A stretch of 30,918 nt of DNA from CAIWAH01 sp043755815 (lineage in GTDB: Bacteria; Verrucomicrobiota; Verrucomicrobiia; Limisphaerales; UBA9464): the NCBI GenBank assembly GCA_043755815.1, contig JAYUSF010000367.1, forward strand, positions 1-30,918. Reading direction: 5' to 3'. The notes under the pieces were generated by a model that was not told where the DNA came from, did no database searches, and saw only the letters and a program-made list of their open reading frames with translations. Each line of letters begins with the position of its first letter. Position 1 is the first letter of the stretch. This document shows positions 1 to 8,400 of the stretch, piece by piece. A program made the translations under genes and the position numbers.

Positions 1-45
1 GATCTGGTTCGCCACGTGATCGGGAAGCAGCCGGATGCGGTTCAC
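1..45 (-). CDS. mutL: DNA mismatch repair protein MutL, N-terminal fragment (runs off the left edge)
   Basis: Reading the minus strand from 45 to 1 gives VNRIRLLPDHVANQI, with a GTG start at 45-43. This matches the beginning of MutL, whose family starts with an RI-x-LP-x-x-VANQIAAGEV sequence leading into the GHKL ATPase domain. Only 15 codons are visible, so the ATP-binding motifs lie outside the window. MutL is the ATPase that couples MutS mismatch recognition to downstream repair. The reading frame stays open upstream of 45 but has no ATG there; an in-frame TTG at 60-58 is an alternative start. The gene is divergent from the lipoprotein gene at 161. The call rests on a short but distinctive match. 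Confidence 0.7.
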   Translation of the reverse strand, partial: MNRIRLLPDHVANQI

Positions 46-160
46 GGCCGACAGCGTCAAAGGACGGGGCCGAAAGTTCAAAGGGCAAAGTAGTCCTCGC
101 CGAAATTGCCGTCCCCGTTGAACGACCGGCCGAGTTGCCGGTCCATCCACCGTCCTCGTC

Positions 161-886
161 ATGAAACCTTTCATCGGCCCCCTTGCTCTCGCTGCGTTGC
201 TCTTCGCGGGTTGCGAAACGCGTTCCATTTCCGACTCGGGTTATCAGCGCTACGGTCGGCACCGCGCTTCAACGACCCGTGATTTCTCGTATCGCGGTGA
301 ACTCAAAGAGTTCGACGTCCTCGGCATCGATCCGGCGGCAAGCGTCTCGGAGGGAGACATCCAGCGGGCCTTGGATTCCGCCCAGCGCGTCCACCTCCGC
401 AAGGGATCAAATATTCTGCTGGTCCAGTCTGGGGCCTTCACCCCGGACGGGCCAATGCGGGAGACCCTCAGCCGAAGTTTCAACGTTATCCCGTTCACCG
501 GCGTGCCGGAGTCACCGGGTGGTGGGACCAACTATTCGAGGGCGCTTCGGCTCGCCGCGGCCCAGGGAGGTTGCGAGAGCATCGTCTGCTACTGGGGCAC
601 ACTCGAATCGGCCCAGGAACGCTACGGCACCAAGGCCGTTTCGTGGGTGCCGATTGTCGGCTGGGCGGTTCCCGACGAGAAGCGGCACCTCCGCATCCGC
701 CTGAAGCTCGCGGTCATCGACGTGCGCGCGGGCAACTGGACGCTCACCAGTCCGGAACCCTGGACCGACGCCGCGGTCAGTGCGTCGCTGAACCGGGCCG
801 GCTCAGACCAGAAGCAGGTCGAGAAGCTGAAGGAACTGGCCTACGCCGATGCGGCGGACAACCTCCTGAAATCCTACGCCAACTAG
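161..886 (+). CDS. Predicted lipoprotein of unknown function
   Basis: A 241-residue protein with a type II signal peptide: a Lys near the N-terminus, a hydrophobic stretch, and the lipobox FAGC with Cys18 as the predicted lipidated residue. It should therefore be anchored in the outer membrane or inner-membrane periplasmic face. The mature part has no motif I recognise with certainty. A central segment (about 120-185) contains two Cys residues close together (GGCESIVCYWG) and alternating beta-like stretches, and the C-terminus is helical. The ATG at 161 is chosen because it places the signal sequence at the N-terminus; no Shine-Dalgarno is evident. It converges on the CotH gene, with only 6 bp between the stop codons. 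Function unknown. Confidence 0.8.
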   Translation: MKPFIGPLALAALLFAGCETRSISDSGYQRYGRHRASTTRDFSYRGELKEFDVLGIDPAASVSEGDIQRALDSAQRVHLRKGSNILLVQSGAFTPDGPMRETLSRSFNVIPFTGVPESPGGGTNYSRALRLAAAQGGCESIVCYWGTLESAQERYGTKAVSWVPIVGWAVPDEKRHLRIRLKLAVIDVRAGNWTLTSPEPWTDAAVSASLNRAGSDQKQVEKLKELAYADAADNLLKSYAN

Positions 887-892
887 GCGCCG

Positions 893-2512
893 TTACATTC
901 GACGAAGTTTGAGCGACGAGAGGTCGAACGAACCGAAACCCTCCGCCCCCCGGTATTCGCAGATCAGCTCGAAGCTGCCCGGGGCCTCGGTCGTGAATTC
1001 ATAGCGCACTGGGCTCCAGCCTGTGGCGGTCAACAGGCCTTCCACCGACCGTTCGCCGGACACCCGGAGGAGGATCCCGGTGCCTGGGACGCCTGGGGCC
1101 AGTCCCGTGACCTTGCCCGAGCCGGTCAGTTCGTAATGGCCCGGCGGCAGCGTGACGAGTTTCCGCCATGAACCGCTGGCGCCCGTGCCCTGCGCATGAA
1201 CTTCCAGCAGCTCGTGCCCCTTCTCGCCCGTCGTGCGGCCGGAGGCATCCCCCTGGGGACCGGGCCGGAACCGCCAGCCGGTCAGCGCAAGCACGCCGTC
1301 GGCCGGGAAGGGCAGCGGGGACTCGGTCTTCACCAACTGCGCCGCGACCTGGCTCACCCGCTGGGCGATCCGCGACTTGATCGAGCGCGTCTGCAACTGG
1401 AACGACAAGCCGTCCAAGTTCCCGGGCGCGGCAAACGGACGGATGCGCTGCGTGAGTCGGTCCACTTTGGCGTTCAGCGAGTCGGTTTGAAAATGGTTGG
1501 TAAAAACCTGGTTGAACCGTTCGAGGTAGCGACGGCGGCCTTCCCCGGTGGTGAACAGCGCCCGCGCCACGGAACCCTTCCATTGCGGCGTGATGCCGGT
1601 CGCGAGCGAGCCGTTCTTGCCCAATAACTGGTCCATTCCGCGGGGCATGAAGACCAGCTTGCCGCGGTCGGCGTCGTGGAAGACATGATAGTTGTTCACG
1701 GCCAGGCAATAGCCGTCCCAGTGGACGAAGAGGACTTCCAGCGCGGCAAAGGTCAGGAACCGGTCCACGTCCAACACCTGATCCAATTGGGCGAACCGCT
1801 TGGCCGGGTCCTTTTCCCGGGTCGCCGCGAGCAATGCCTTAAGGTCGGAGCGGTCGTCCCGGTTTTTGCCCGAGTCGACGTCGATCTTGCCCGAACCCAG
1901 ATCACCGCCCGAACCGCCGTCATAAAGGTTGCCTTCGGTCGACGTGAAGTGGCGTTTGAGGAACCGCTTGTTGGCCCCTTCCAGCAGGCCGTAGAGGCCC
2001 AGTTCGCGCCCATTCAGGCTGACCACGGCATGGCCCCCTCGGGGTGTGGGCACGCCGGCGTCGTTGAACACTTCGCGGGCGAGCGCCTCGTGCAGGTAGG
2101 TGCCGTCCTGCACGGAATTGTTGAGGTGGATCTTGTCCAAACCGCGAAACCGCTGCCCCGGCGCGAACTTGTCGAAGTTCAAGGTGAGCGACGGTTTTTC
2201 ATCCACCGGTTGAAACGACCAGGAACCCTTCAGGTGGACCGCGACGTTGGTATAGATCTTGTCGCCCTCCCGCACTGTGGCCTGCACATCCACCCGCTCC
2301 GGCCGGGGACCGCCTTTCTCCTGTTCGTAGTTCCTCAGCACGCGCATACCGGCGGGCGGAATCTCGATCCGCAGCTTCGGGACGACGTTGCCGGAAAACA
2401 GCTCGTCCCCGTCGGCCGCCCGCAGGCGCGGGGCAATGAGAATCAACGCCAATGCGGCCAGGATTCGGGCAAACCGATCCCAACCGCGGCCTTGCCAGGG
2501 AGTAGCGTTCAT
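893..2512 (-). CDS. Secreted CotH-family protein (CotH kinase-like)
   Basis: A 539-residue protein when started at the ATG at 2512, which puts a signal peptide (hydrophobic core about residues 17-30, cleavage after LRA) at the N-terminus. A start at 2566 would add 18 non-hydrophobic residues and is less likely. Residues about 35-400 show the CotH pattern: a beta-rich start with VAVHLKGSWS, then LDKIHLNN, the segment GLYGLLEGANKRFLKRHF, EGNLYDGG, a VDRFLTFAALEVLFVHWDGY stretch, and GKLVFMPRGMDQLLG. CotH proteins are atypical secreted protein kinases first known from Bacillus spore coats; many bacterial homologues lie in polysaccharide or cell-surface contexts. The last ~110 residues look like a separate beta-sandwich, possibly a binding module. 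Substrate unknown. Confidence 0.85.
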   Translation of the reverse strand: MNATPWQGRGWDRFARILAALALILIAPRLRAADGDELFSGNVVPKLRIEIPPAGMRVLRNYEQEKGGPRPERVDVQATVREGDKIYTNVAVHLKGSWSFQPVDEKPSLTLNFDKFAPGQRFRGLDKIHLNNSVQDGTYLHEALAREVFNDAGVPTPRGGHAVVSLNGRELGLYGLLEGANKRFLKRHFTSTEGNLYDGGSGGDLGSGKIDVDSGKNRDDRSDLKALLAATREKDPAKRFAQLDQVLDVDRFLTFAALEVLFVHWDGYCLAVNNYHVFHDADRGKLVFMPRGMDQLLGKNGSLATGITPQWKGSVARALFTTGEGRRRYLERFNQVFTNHFQTDSLNAKVDRLTQRIRPFAAPGNLDGLSFQLQTRSIKSRIAQRVSQVAAQLVKTESPLPFPADGVLALTGWRFRPGPQGDASGRTTGEKGHELLEVHAQGTGASGSWRKLVTLPPGHYELTGSGKVTGLAPGVPGTGILLRVSGERSVEGLLTATGWSPVRYEFTTEAPGSFELICEYRGAEGFGSFDLSSLKLRRM

Positions 2513-2597
2513 CAGCGTGAAAACAGAACCGGGTGCGACCCAAGCCGCCGCCTGCCCATCGGTCAATGCTTCGGCCGCACCACAACGGTTCGGAGTC

Positions 2598-2864
2598 TCA
2601 ACCCGGCTCTCCTCGCGAAGTTGCAGCTTTGTTGAGGCATTCCGCCGGCTGGCTATGCGTGTGCCTGCCCGGCGGTTGCATCGCTACCTCCGCGCAAGGC
2701 TTTTCGTCTTCGGCGTCGCCCCAACCCGGACAGCACGACCCGGCGCCGGTATAGCACTCTTCACACAGGTGCCGGCCGGCAAACTCGCGGACTTCGTAGG
2801 CGCCGCACACCTCGCAGACCACATTCTTTTGGGCCGAAGCTGGACTCGTCACGCCGCCGAGCAT
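2598..2864 (-). CDS. Small zinc-ribbon protein, hypothetical
   Basis: An 88-residue frame with a clear metal-binding pattern: CEVCGAYEVREFAGRHLCEE followed by CYTGAGSCCPGWG, i.e. CxxC plus CxxC plus a CC pair. This spacing is typical of a small zinc ribbon and would be unlikely in a shadow frame. The start is uncertain: the ATG at 2864 is used here, an upstream in-frame ATG lies at 2909, and a GTG lies at 2852 just before the conserved part. No Shine-Dalgarno is visible for any of them. It lies 85 bp upstream of the CotH gene on the same strand, so the two may be co-transcribed. Function unknown; the C-terminal third is low in recognisable structure. Confidence 0.6.
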   Translation of the reverse strand: MLGGVTSPASAQKNVVCEVCGAYEVREFAGRHLCEECYTGAGSCCPGWGDAEDEKPCAEVAMQPPGRHTHSQPAECLNKAATSRGEPG

Positions 2865-3020
2865 GCCGCGAAGCCGGCCGCCGCACAATCCGCGGGCACG
2901 TCTCGCCAAGGAACGGCAGGCCGCCCTCGCCGGAAACCGGCATCAACTCCCCGTTCACGCCGCGGATTCTTGCCTTGGGTCAAGGTTTTGACCGTGAGTC
3001 CCGGCCCAGACTGGGCTTCA

Positions 3021-4343
3021 ATGAAACCGATGCACCGACTTTTCGCCGGACTGTTTGTGCTCGTGGCGTTCTGCGCTCCGGGCCGCCTGCTCGCGCAAAG
3101 CGGCGACGAATACGAACAGGCGCCCATCCGCTATTCGGCGACCGCGCCGAAGGATGTCATTGCCAAGTTGGAAGCCCGGCTCCACTCGGGTGACCTCAAG
3201 CTGACCGGCGACGATCGTTCCAAGATGCTCACGCTGCTGCGGGAGCTGAACATCCCCATCGAGAGCCAGGTCGTCGTGTTTTCCCGGACCAGCTTTCAGC
3301 GCGATCGCATCAAGCCATCCACGCCGCGGGCTCTCTTTTACAATGACGAGTGCTACCTCGGCTGGGTGCCCGGCGGCCTGTTCGAAGTCGCCAGCATGGA
3401 CCCGGAACTGGGGCCGGTCTTCTACAGCTTCGATCCGCATGAACAGACCGTCCCGAACAAGGCCCGCTTCGCCCGCGACGAGGACTGCCTGCGTTGCCAC
3501 GGCGGGCAGTTCATCCGGGGTGTCCCCGCCGTGTTCGTCCGCAGCGTGCACAGCGATGAAGGCGGTGACCCGCTGCTGAAGTTCGGCAGCGACGTGGTGG
3601 ATCACCGCACGCCCTTCGCCGACCGCTGGGGCGGCTGGTATGTCACCGGCCTCCACGGCAAATCCGTTCACCGGGGCAACGTCTTCGCGCGCGAGGAAAA
3701 GGGCGAACTCGTCGCCAACTACCAGCACGGTGCCAACGTCACGAACCTCGCGCCCTACTTCGACCTCAAGCCCCACCTGACCAACACCAGCGACATCGTT
3801 TCGCTGATGGTCATGGAGCATCAGCTCGCCACGCAGAACGCCTTCACCAAGGCCGCCTTCTCCGCCCGGCGCATGCTGCACTATCAGGAAAGCGTCCAGC
3901 GTGACCTCAAGGAAACCATCACCGGCGAACCCACCTACGACAGCGTGAAAAGGGTGCTCGACAACGCCGCCCAAGACGTCGTGGACCACCTGCTGTTCAA
4001 GGACGAGGCCCCCATGCCCGAAGGCGGCATCCAAGGCAGTCCCGGCTTCCAACAGGCGTTCACCAGCCGCGCCTGCCGGACCAAGGACGGCCTGTCCCTG
4101 CGCGACCTCGACCTGAAGCAGCACCTCTTCCGCAACCGCTGCAGCTACCTGATCGACACGCCCCAGTTCCGCGCGCTCCCGGCCCACCTGAAGAGCCGCA
4201 TCTACGCCCGGCTCGCCAAGGCGCTGCACCCGGCCACGTCCGATCCCCGCTACGCCTACCTTCCGGCCGACGAACGCGCCCGCATCGTGACGCTGCTCCG
4301 CGAAACCCACGCCGGCCTGCCGGAAAACTGGCTCGCGAATTGA
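3021..4343 (+). CDS. Secreted protein with a single CXXCH (monohaem cytochrome-like), unknown role
   Basis: A 440-residue protein with an N-terminal signal peptide (hydrophobic core about 7-18, cleavage near LLAQ). The ATG at 3021 is selected because the open frame before it reads as unstructured sequence. One CXXCH motif (CLRCH, residues 156-160) predicts covalent c-type haem attachment in the periplasm; it lies between a domain with AxFYNDECYLGWVPGG and a His-rich segment (VVDHRTPFADRWGGWYVTG, then HRGN) that could supply an axial ligand. Proteins of this layout are common in Planctomycetes and Verrucomicrobia, usually near cytochromes or multi-domain secreted proteins, but I know of no assigned function. 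It reads away from the CotH/zinc-ribbon pair. Confidence 0.8.
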   Translation: MKPMHRLFAGLFVLVAFCAPGRLLAQSGDEYEQAPIRYSATAPKDVIAKLEARLHSGDLKLTGDDRSKMLTLLRELNIPIESQVVVFSRTSFQRDRIKPSTPRALFYNDECYLGWVPGGLFEVASMDPELGPVFYSFDPHEQTVPNKARFARDEDCLRCHGGQFIRGVPAVFVRSVHSDEGGDPLLKFGSDVVDHRTPFADRWGGWYVTGLHGKSVHRGNVFAREEKGELVANYQHGANVTNLAPYFDLKPHLTNTSDIVSLMVMEHQLATQNAFTKAAFSARRMLHYQESVQRDLKETITGEPTYDSVKRVLDNAAQDVVDHLLFKDEAPMPEGGIQGSPGFQQAFTSRACRTKDGLSLRDLDLKQHLFRNRCSYLIDTPQFRALPAHLKSRIYARLAKALHPATSDPRYAYLPADERARIVTLLRETHAGLPENWLAN

Positions 4344-4480
4344 CCTTGGGGCCGCGGCTTTCCAGCCGTCATGTGGGTGGATTCGAATTTGCCCGTCCGG
4401 TGGGTTGGCCTCGGAGCGCCGCGCATCGCTCGGCCAGGACGGCGGACGCATCTCCACTTCTTGCAAGGCGGCTGGGGCTG

Positions 4481-4700
4481 GTGTGCAAGCCGGAGGCTTG
4501 CCAGCCATTAGCCGGGGGTTGAGCGCCAGCGACACCCCCGGTTCACCCAAATGCCACCGCACCCTGAAAGGGTGCCAGCTCAGCGCCATGGGCGGCTGCG
4601 ACCCCTTGCGGGGTCGGGTTCTCCGCCGTGTCCCCGGGGGTGTCGTCGCTTCGCTCCTCAACCCCCGGCTAAATGGCTGACATCGCTTCGCGATGGTTCA
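4481..4700. repeat. Composite palindromic repeat element (REP/MITE-like), intergenic
   Basis: The 541-bp space between the CXXCH gene and the PEP-CTERM gene holds no convincing gene but a nested palindrome. The outer arms, 4505-4523 and 4657-4676, are inverted copies (core AGCCGGGGGTTGAG), and ACACCCCCGG near 4532 pairs with CCGGGGGTGT near 4634. Inside lie two perfect small hairpins: 4559-4575 (GCACCCT-GAA-AGGGTGC) and 4599-4616 (CGACCCC-TT-GCGGGGTCG region). Two more flank the arms: 4485-4501 (GCAAGCC-GGA-GGCTTGC) and 4681-4695 (CATCGC-TTC-GCGATG). The whole could fold into a cruciform or branched RNA. Bases 4344-4480 and 4701-4884 show nothing I can name. Confidence 0.8.
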
Positions 4701-4884
4701 CCCTGAGGAACCGTGCAAGAAACTGAGATGTGGCCCGGGCAGAAGTTTCCGGCCGAGCAATGCTCGACGCTCCATCGAACAGCGACCTGTGTTACCTCAC
4801 TGGACGGGCACGCCGTCACAACTTTGCACTCCCGCTCCCCACGCCATCGGTGTTACGCATCGGCCAGAACAAACTTCCAGACCA

Positions 4885-5490
4885 ATGAAAACCTTCGCCT
4901 CCCTCGTTACCTTGCTGGCGACCGTGGCCACGGTCCAAGCCGCCGACTCGGTGGTCAGATTTGAAAACAATGTCTTCCGGCTGCCGGACGGCCGCTTGGA
5001 TCCGTCCAAGCTGGTGACGTTTGACGCAGCCTTCGGAGCCTTGAATGGTTCAGGTGTGCGTAACGGTGTGGACGGCGCACGCAGCTACATAGCCCAGTTG
5101 TTCATGGTAGGACCAAACAACGTGGAGACAGCGGTCGGAGCCCCCGCAAACTTCCGGGCGGCCACGACTCCTTCGCCGGGAACATGGTCTGGCGCGGATC
5201 GAACGCTGGTAGGCGTGCCCCCCGGCACGCCCGTAAACCTCGTGGTTAAGGTTTGGGACAATTCGGTTGCCAGCTACGAGGCCGCTGCGGCCCCGGGGGG
5301 CTGGCTTGGGACGTTTGGATGCGGGAAATCGACAGTCTTCAGTTACACCCAACCCGAAACTATCCTAGTGCCGTCAGATAAATATATGACCGGCTTTCAA
5401 GGCTTCGCAATCTCGGTCCCGATTCCCGAGCCGTCTTCCTTGCTCCTTGTCGCCGTAGGCTTGGGCACCCTGTTTTTTGTGCGTCGGTGA
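4885..5490 (+). CDS. PEP-CTERM sorting-signal protein
   Basis: A 201-residue exported protein. The ATG at 4885 gives MKTFASLVTLLATVATVQAA, a standard signal peptide with cleavage after VQA. The C-terminus has the three parts of a PEP-CTERM signal: the PEP motif (IPEP, about 183-186), a hydrophobic segment (SSLLLVAVGLGTLFF) and a short basic tail (VRR). Such proteins are processed and anchored by an exosortase (EpsH/Xrt family), usually in organisms that make exopolysaccharide. The mature part is about 160 residues, beta-rich, with no named domain recognised. Its TGA stop at 5488-5490 directly abuts the TAA stop of the hrpA-type gene at 5491-5493, so the two genes converge with no spacer or visible terminator. 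Confidence 0.85.
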   Translation: MKTFASLVTLLATVATVQAADSVVRFENNVFRLPDGRLDPSKLVTFDAAFGALNGSGVRNGVDGARSYIAQLFMVGPNNVETAVGAPANFRAATTPSPGTWSGADRTLVGVPPGTPVNLVVKVWDNSVASYEAAAAPGGWLGTFGCGKSTVFSYTQPETILVPSDKYMTGFQGFAISVPIPEPSSLLLVAVGLGTLFFVRR

Positions 5491-8400
5491 TTACTCTGCG
5501 GTGCGAATTCGCTCCAGCAGTTCGTCGAGCCGCTTCGACGACACCGGCTGGGCCGTGCCGAGTTCCTGCGCGAACACCGACACCTTGTATTCCTCCACCA
5601 GCCACCGGAACTGCTCCGCCAGCTTCACCGCTTCGGGCACCTTCGGCGGCTCCGTCAGCAGCTTGTCCCGCGCCGCCAGATACGGCGCCGCCAGCTTCAC
5701 CCGCTCGGCTTCCTTGGGCGGATTGTTCGCCGCGCGTTCGATGCGGAGCATCAGCGCCTTGAGGTAGCGCGGCACATGCGGCAACTGCGCGAACGGAATC
5801 CGCTCCAGAAACCGGGGCGGCACCAGCACGTCCACCTCGGCCGCGAACCCGGTCGCCTTGGTGGTCGCCGCCTTCGTTGCAATGGGCTGGTTCGCCAGCA
5901 ACGCCCCGAGGTTGTTCAACTGGCCGAGCGACTTGAGCGGCTGGCTGGGTTTGGCCGCGACCGGCGCGCCGCCCAAGCCCGCCCGTTGCACTGCCTGGAG
6001 CCGGAATTGCAAAACTGTGCCCACGCGGTCGATCAGTTGCTGCGCGAGCCCCGGCAACTGCCGCTTCGCCGCCGCCACCGCCTCGTCGAAGTTCGCCGTG
6101 GTCAGCCGGCTGGGCAGGTCCATGGGCAGCAGGTGCCGCCGCAAGTTGGTCAGCGCCGCGGCCTGCAACTCGGCCCCGCCGCCCACTGCGGCAGCAAGCA
6201 CGTCGTGCTTGGCCAACCCGCGCAGGTCTTTTTCCAACCACGCGAGATCCTTCTGCAAGGCCAACTCCACCAGCCGTTGCCACGCCGGCAGGCTGGCCCG
6301 CCGCGCCGCCAACTCGGTCGGAAACAACCGCACGCCCAAGGTGTTGTCGTCCAATACGAGTCCGGGAAAGCCGAAGACCGGCAGCCCGTGCTGTTCGCCG
6401 GCGGGCACCTTCTCCGGCAGATCACCACACGAAAACGTGGTCAGGCCGAAGCGTTCCCACTGCCGGGCCGTGTTCTTCCACGCCGCCGATTCCGTGGGCG
6501 GCGTCACCTTTACCTGCGCGAGGTGCTGCTTCAGCGCCGCGAAATCCCGGCCGCTCGCCACCGGCTTCGGACTGCTGCCAATCAGTTCAATGCGTGGCCG
6601 CAGGTGCGCGGGAATGGCGTCGGCCCGCCAAGCCTCGGGCGGCACGGTGACGTTGTAACGCTCCTTGAGAAACCGACCCAGCGACAGGTGGAACGAACTG
6701 CCTTCCGGCCGAAACTCCCGGACGATTTCCACAACCTTGGGATCAATCGGTTGGAGGTCGCGCCGTTGGGTCTTGGGCAGTGAACGCAGCAGCTCGCTCA
6801 TCATCTCCGCCCGCAGCCCGGGCACGGCCCATTCCAGCAAGGCCGGCGACACTGCCTCGGCAATCGTCACCGGCAACCGGATCGTAACGCCGTCGTGTTC
6901 CTCACCCGGCGCGTAGGCATAGTTCAGCGTTACGGCCTGACCGGCCATGGCGAGGGCGTCGGGAAAGGCCTCCACGTCGAACACCACCTCACGGCCGCCA
7001 CTGAGGTCGGCTTCCGAGGCACACAGGGATTCGGCGCGACCGGGTTCGCGCAGCCAGCGGTTCAATTCGTCGCGCGACGACACGTTCTTCAGGCGTTCCG
7101 TGTAGAACTTGAACAGCGCCTGATCCGGGTCGCCGAGATCGTGCCGCCGGATGCGCGTCTGCCAGCTCTCGATCCGCTCGCGCACCTGCCGGTTGTGGTC
7201 GAGGAAGCCGAGGCTGCTTACGGGTTCAGGCCCGCGCGACGCAGTCCTCGTCAGCCCGGCCTGTGGAGTGGTCGCGTCGTTGCGGGCGATCCCCTCTCCC
7301 CGGGGGAGAGGGTTAGGGTGAGGGCGGGCTTCACTCTCCAATCTGTGAGGAGAGGAAGAATTGGAGCTTCGCGAACTAGGCCCGCCCTCACCCCGGCCCT
7401 CTCCCCAGAGGAGAGGGAGAAGTTCGTTTCGTCCGGTATCTCCACTCGCCTGCTTCTTCGCTTCAGCGGGACGCGACGCAGTCCTCGTCAATCCGGCCTG
7501 TGGAGTAGTCGCGTCGTTGCGGGCGATCCCCTCTCCATGGGGGTTAGGGTGAGGGTGGGCTCCACTCACCAAACTTTGAGAGGGAGAAGAAATGGCGCTT
7601 CGCGAACCCGGCCCGCCCTCACCCCGGCCCTCTCCCCCAGGGAGAGGGAGAAGTTCGTTTCGTCCGGCCACTCCACCCACACCTTTCTCCGTTTCAGCGT
7701 GGCGTGGCGTCGGCCCAATTGCGAAGCGCGAGGTGACGTTGGGAACATTCCGCGTTCCGCGTTCCGCACTCCGCATTTCCTCCTCCGCCTCGTCACCTCG
7801 GCGGCTACGGATTGGTGGCGCCAAGTCTTCTTCGACCAGCGCAGAGCGGATGAAGATCGCCGTGGCGTCTTCGGCATTGATGTTTCCGTAGGCGACGCTA
7901 CGGCGGAACACCTCCAGACCGTGGAACGTGGTGATCTCCTCCACGAGCACGCGCCCGGCGGCAGCGCTCCAGTGCGGATGCTGGTGCTTCACCTGGCAGA
8001 GGTGCGGCGCGAGCTGGACGATCCAGTGCGGATCTATGCCGGCGACCGTCCGTGCGAAGAGTTGCGTGGTCTCGACCATTTCGCCGGCGACCAGCCACTG
8101 CGGTTGGTTCGACTTGGGCTTCGGCGCGGTATTTTTCTCCGGCTTGGCGAAGCGGTTCTTCGCCGGCCGTTCGCCGCGTTCGAAGAGCGCCGAGCCGGGG
8201 AAGATCATCACCTGCCGGTTGCCACCGGCCTTGTATTGGTTGCGCTCCTCGCGCGTCGAGATGTGGCCCAGCAGGCCGGCAAGGATGGAACGGTGGATGG
8301 CCTGATAGAACTGCTCGTCGGTGACTCCGTGGGCGGCTTGCCCCGGAGGCCGCTGCGGGTTGCGGGGCAACCCGCCCACAGTTGCCGACCGTCCCTCCCC

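Noticed and set aside
2388..3020. N-terminal extension of the CXXCH protein by about 211 residues
   Set aside because: The extension lacks conserved sequence and would bury a good signal peptide; it also overlaps the zinc-ribbon gene and the CotH start.
3018..4661. A 547-codon open frame on the minus strand opposite the CXXCH gene
   Set aside because: Shadow frame; the plus-strand protein has a signal peptide, a haem motif and conserved segments, and this one has none.
7236..7702. CRISPR array
   Set aside because: Only two long units, internal palindromes, no regular unique spacers and no cas genes; it is a coding repeat duplication.
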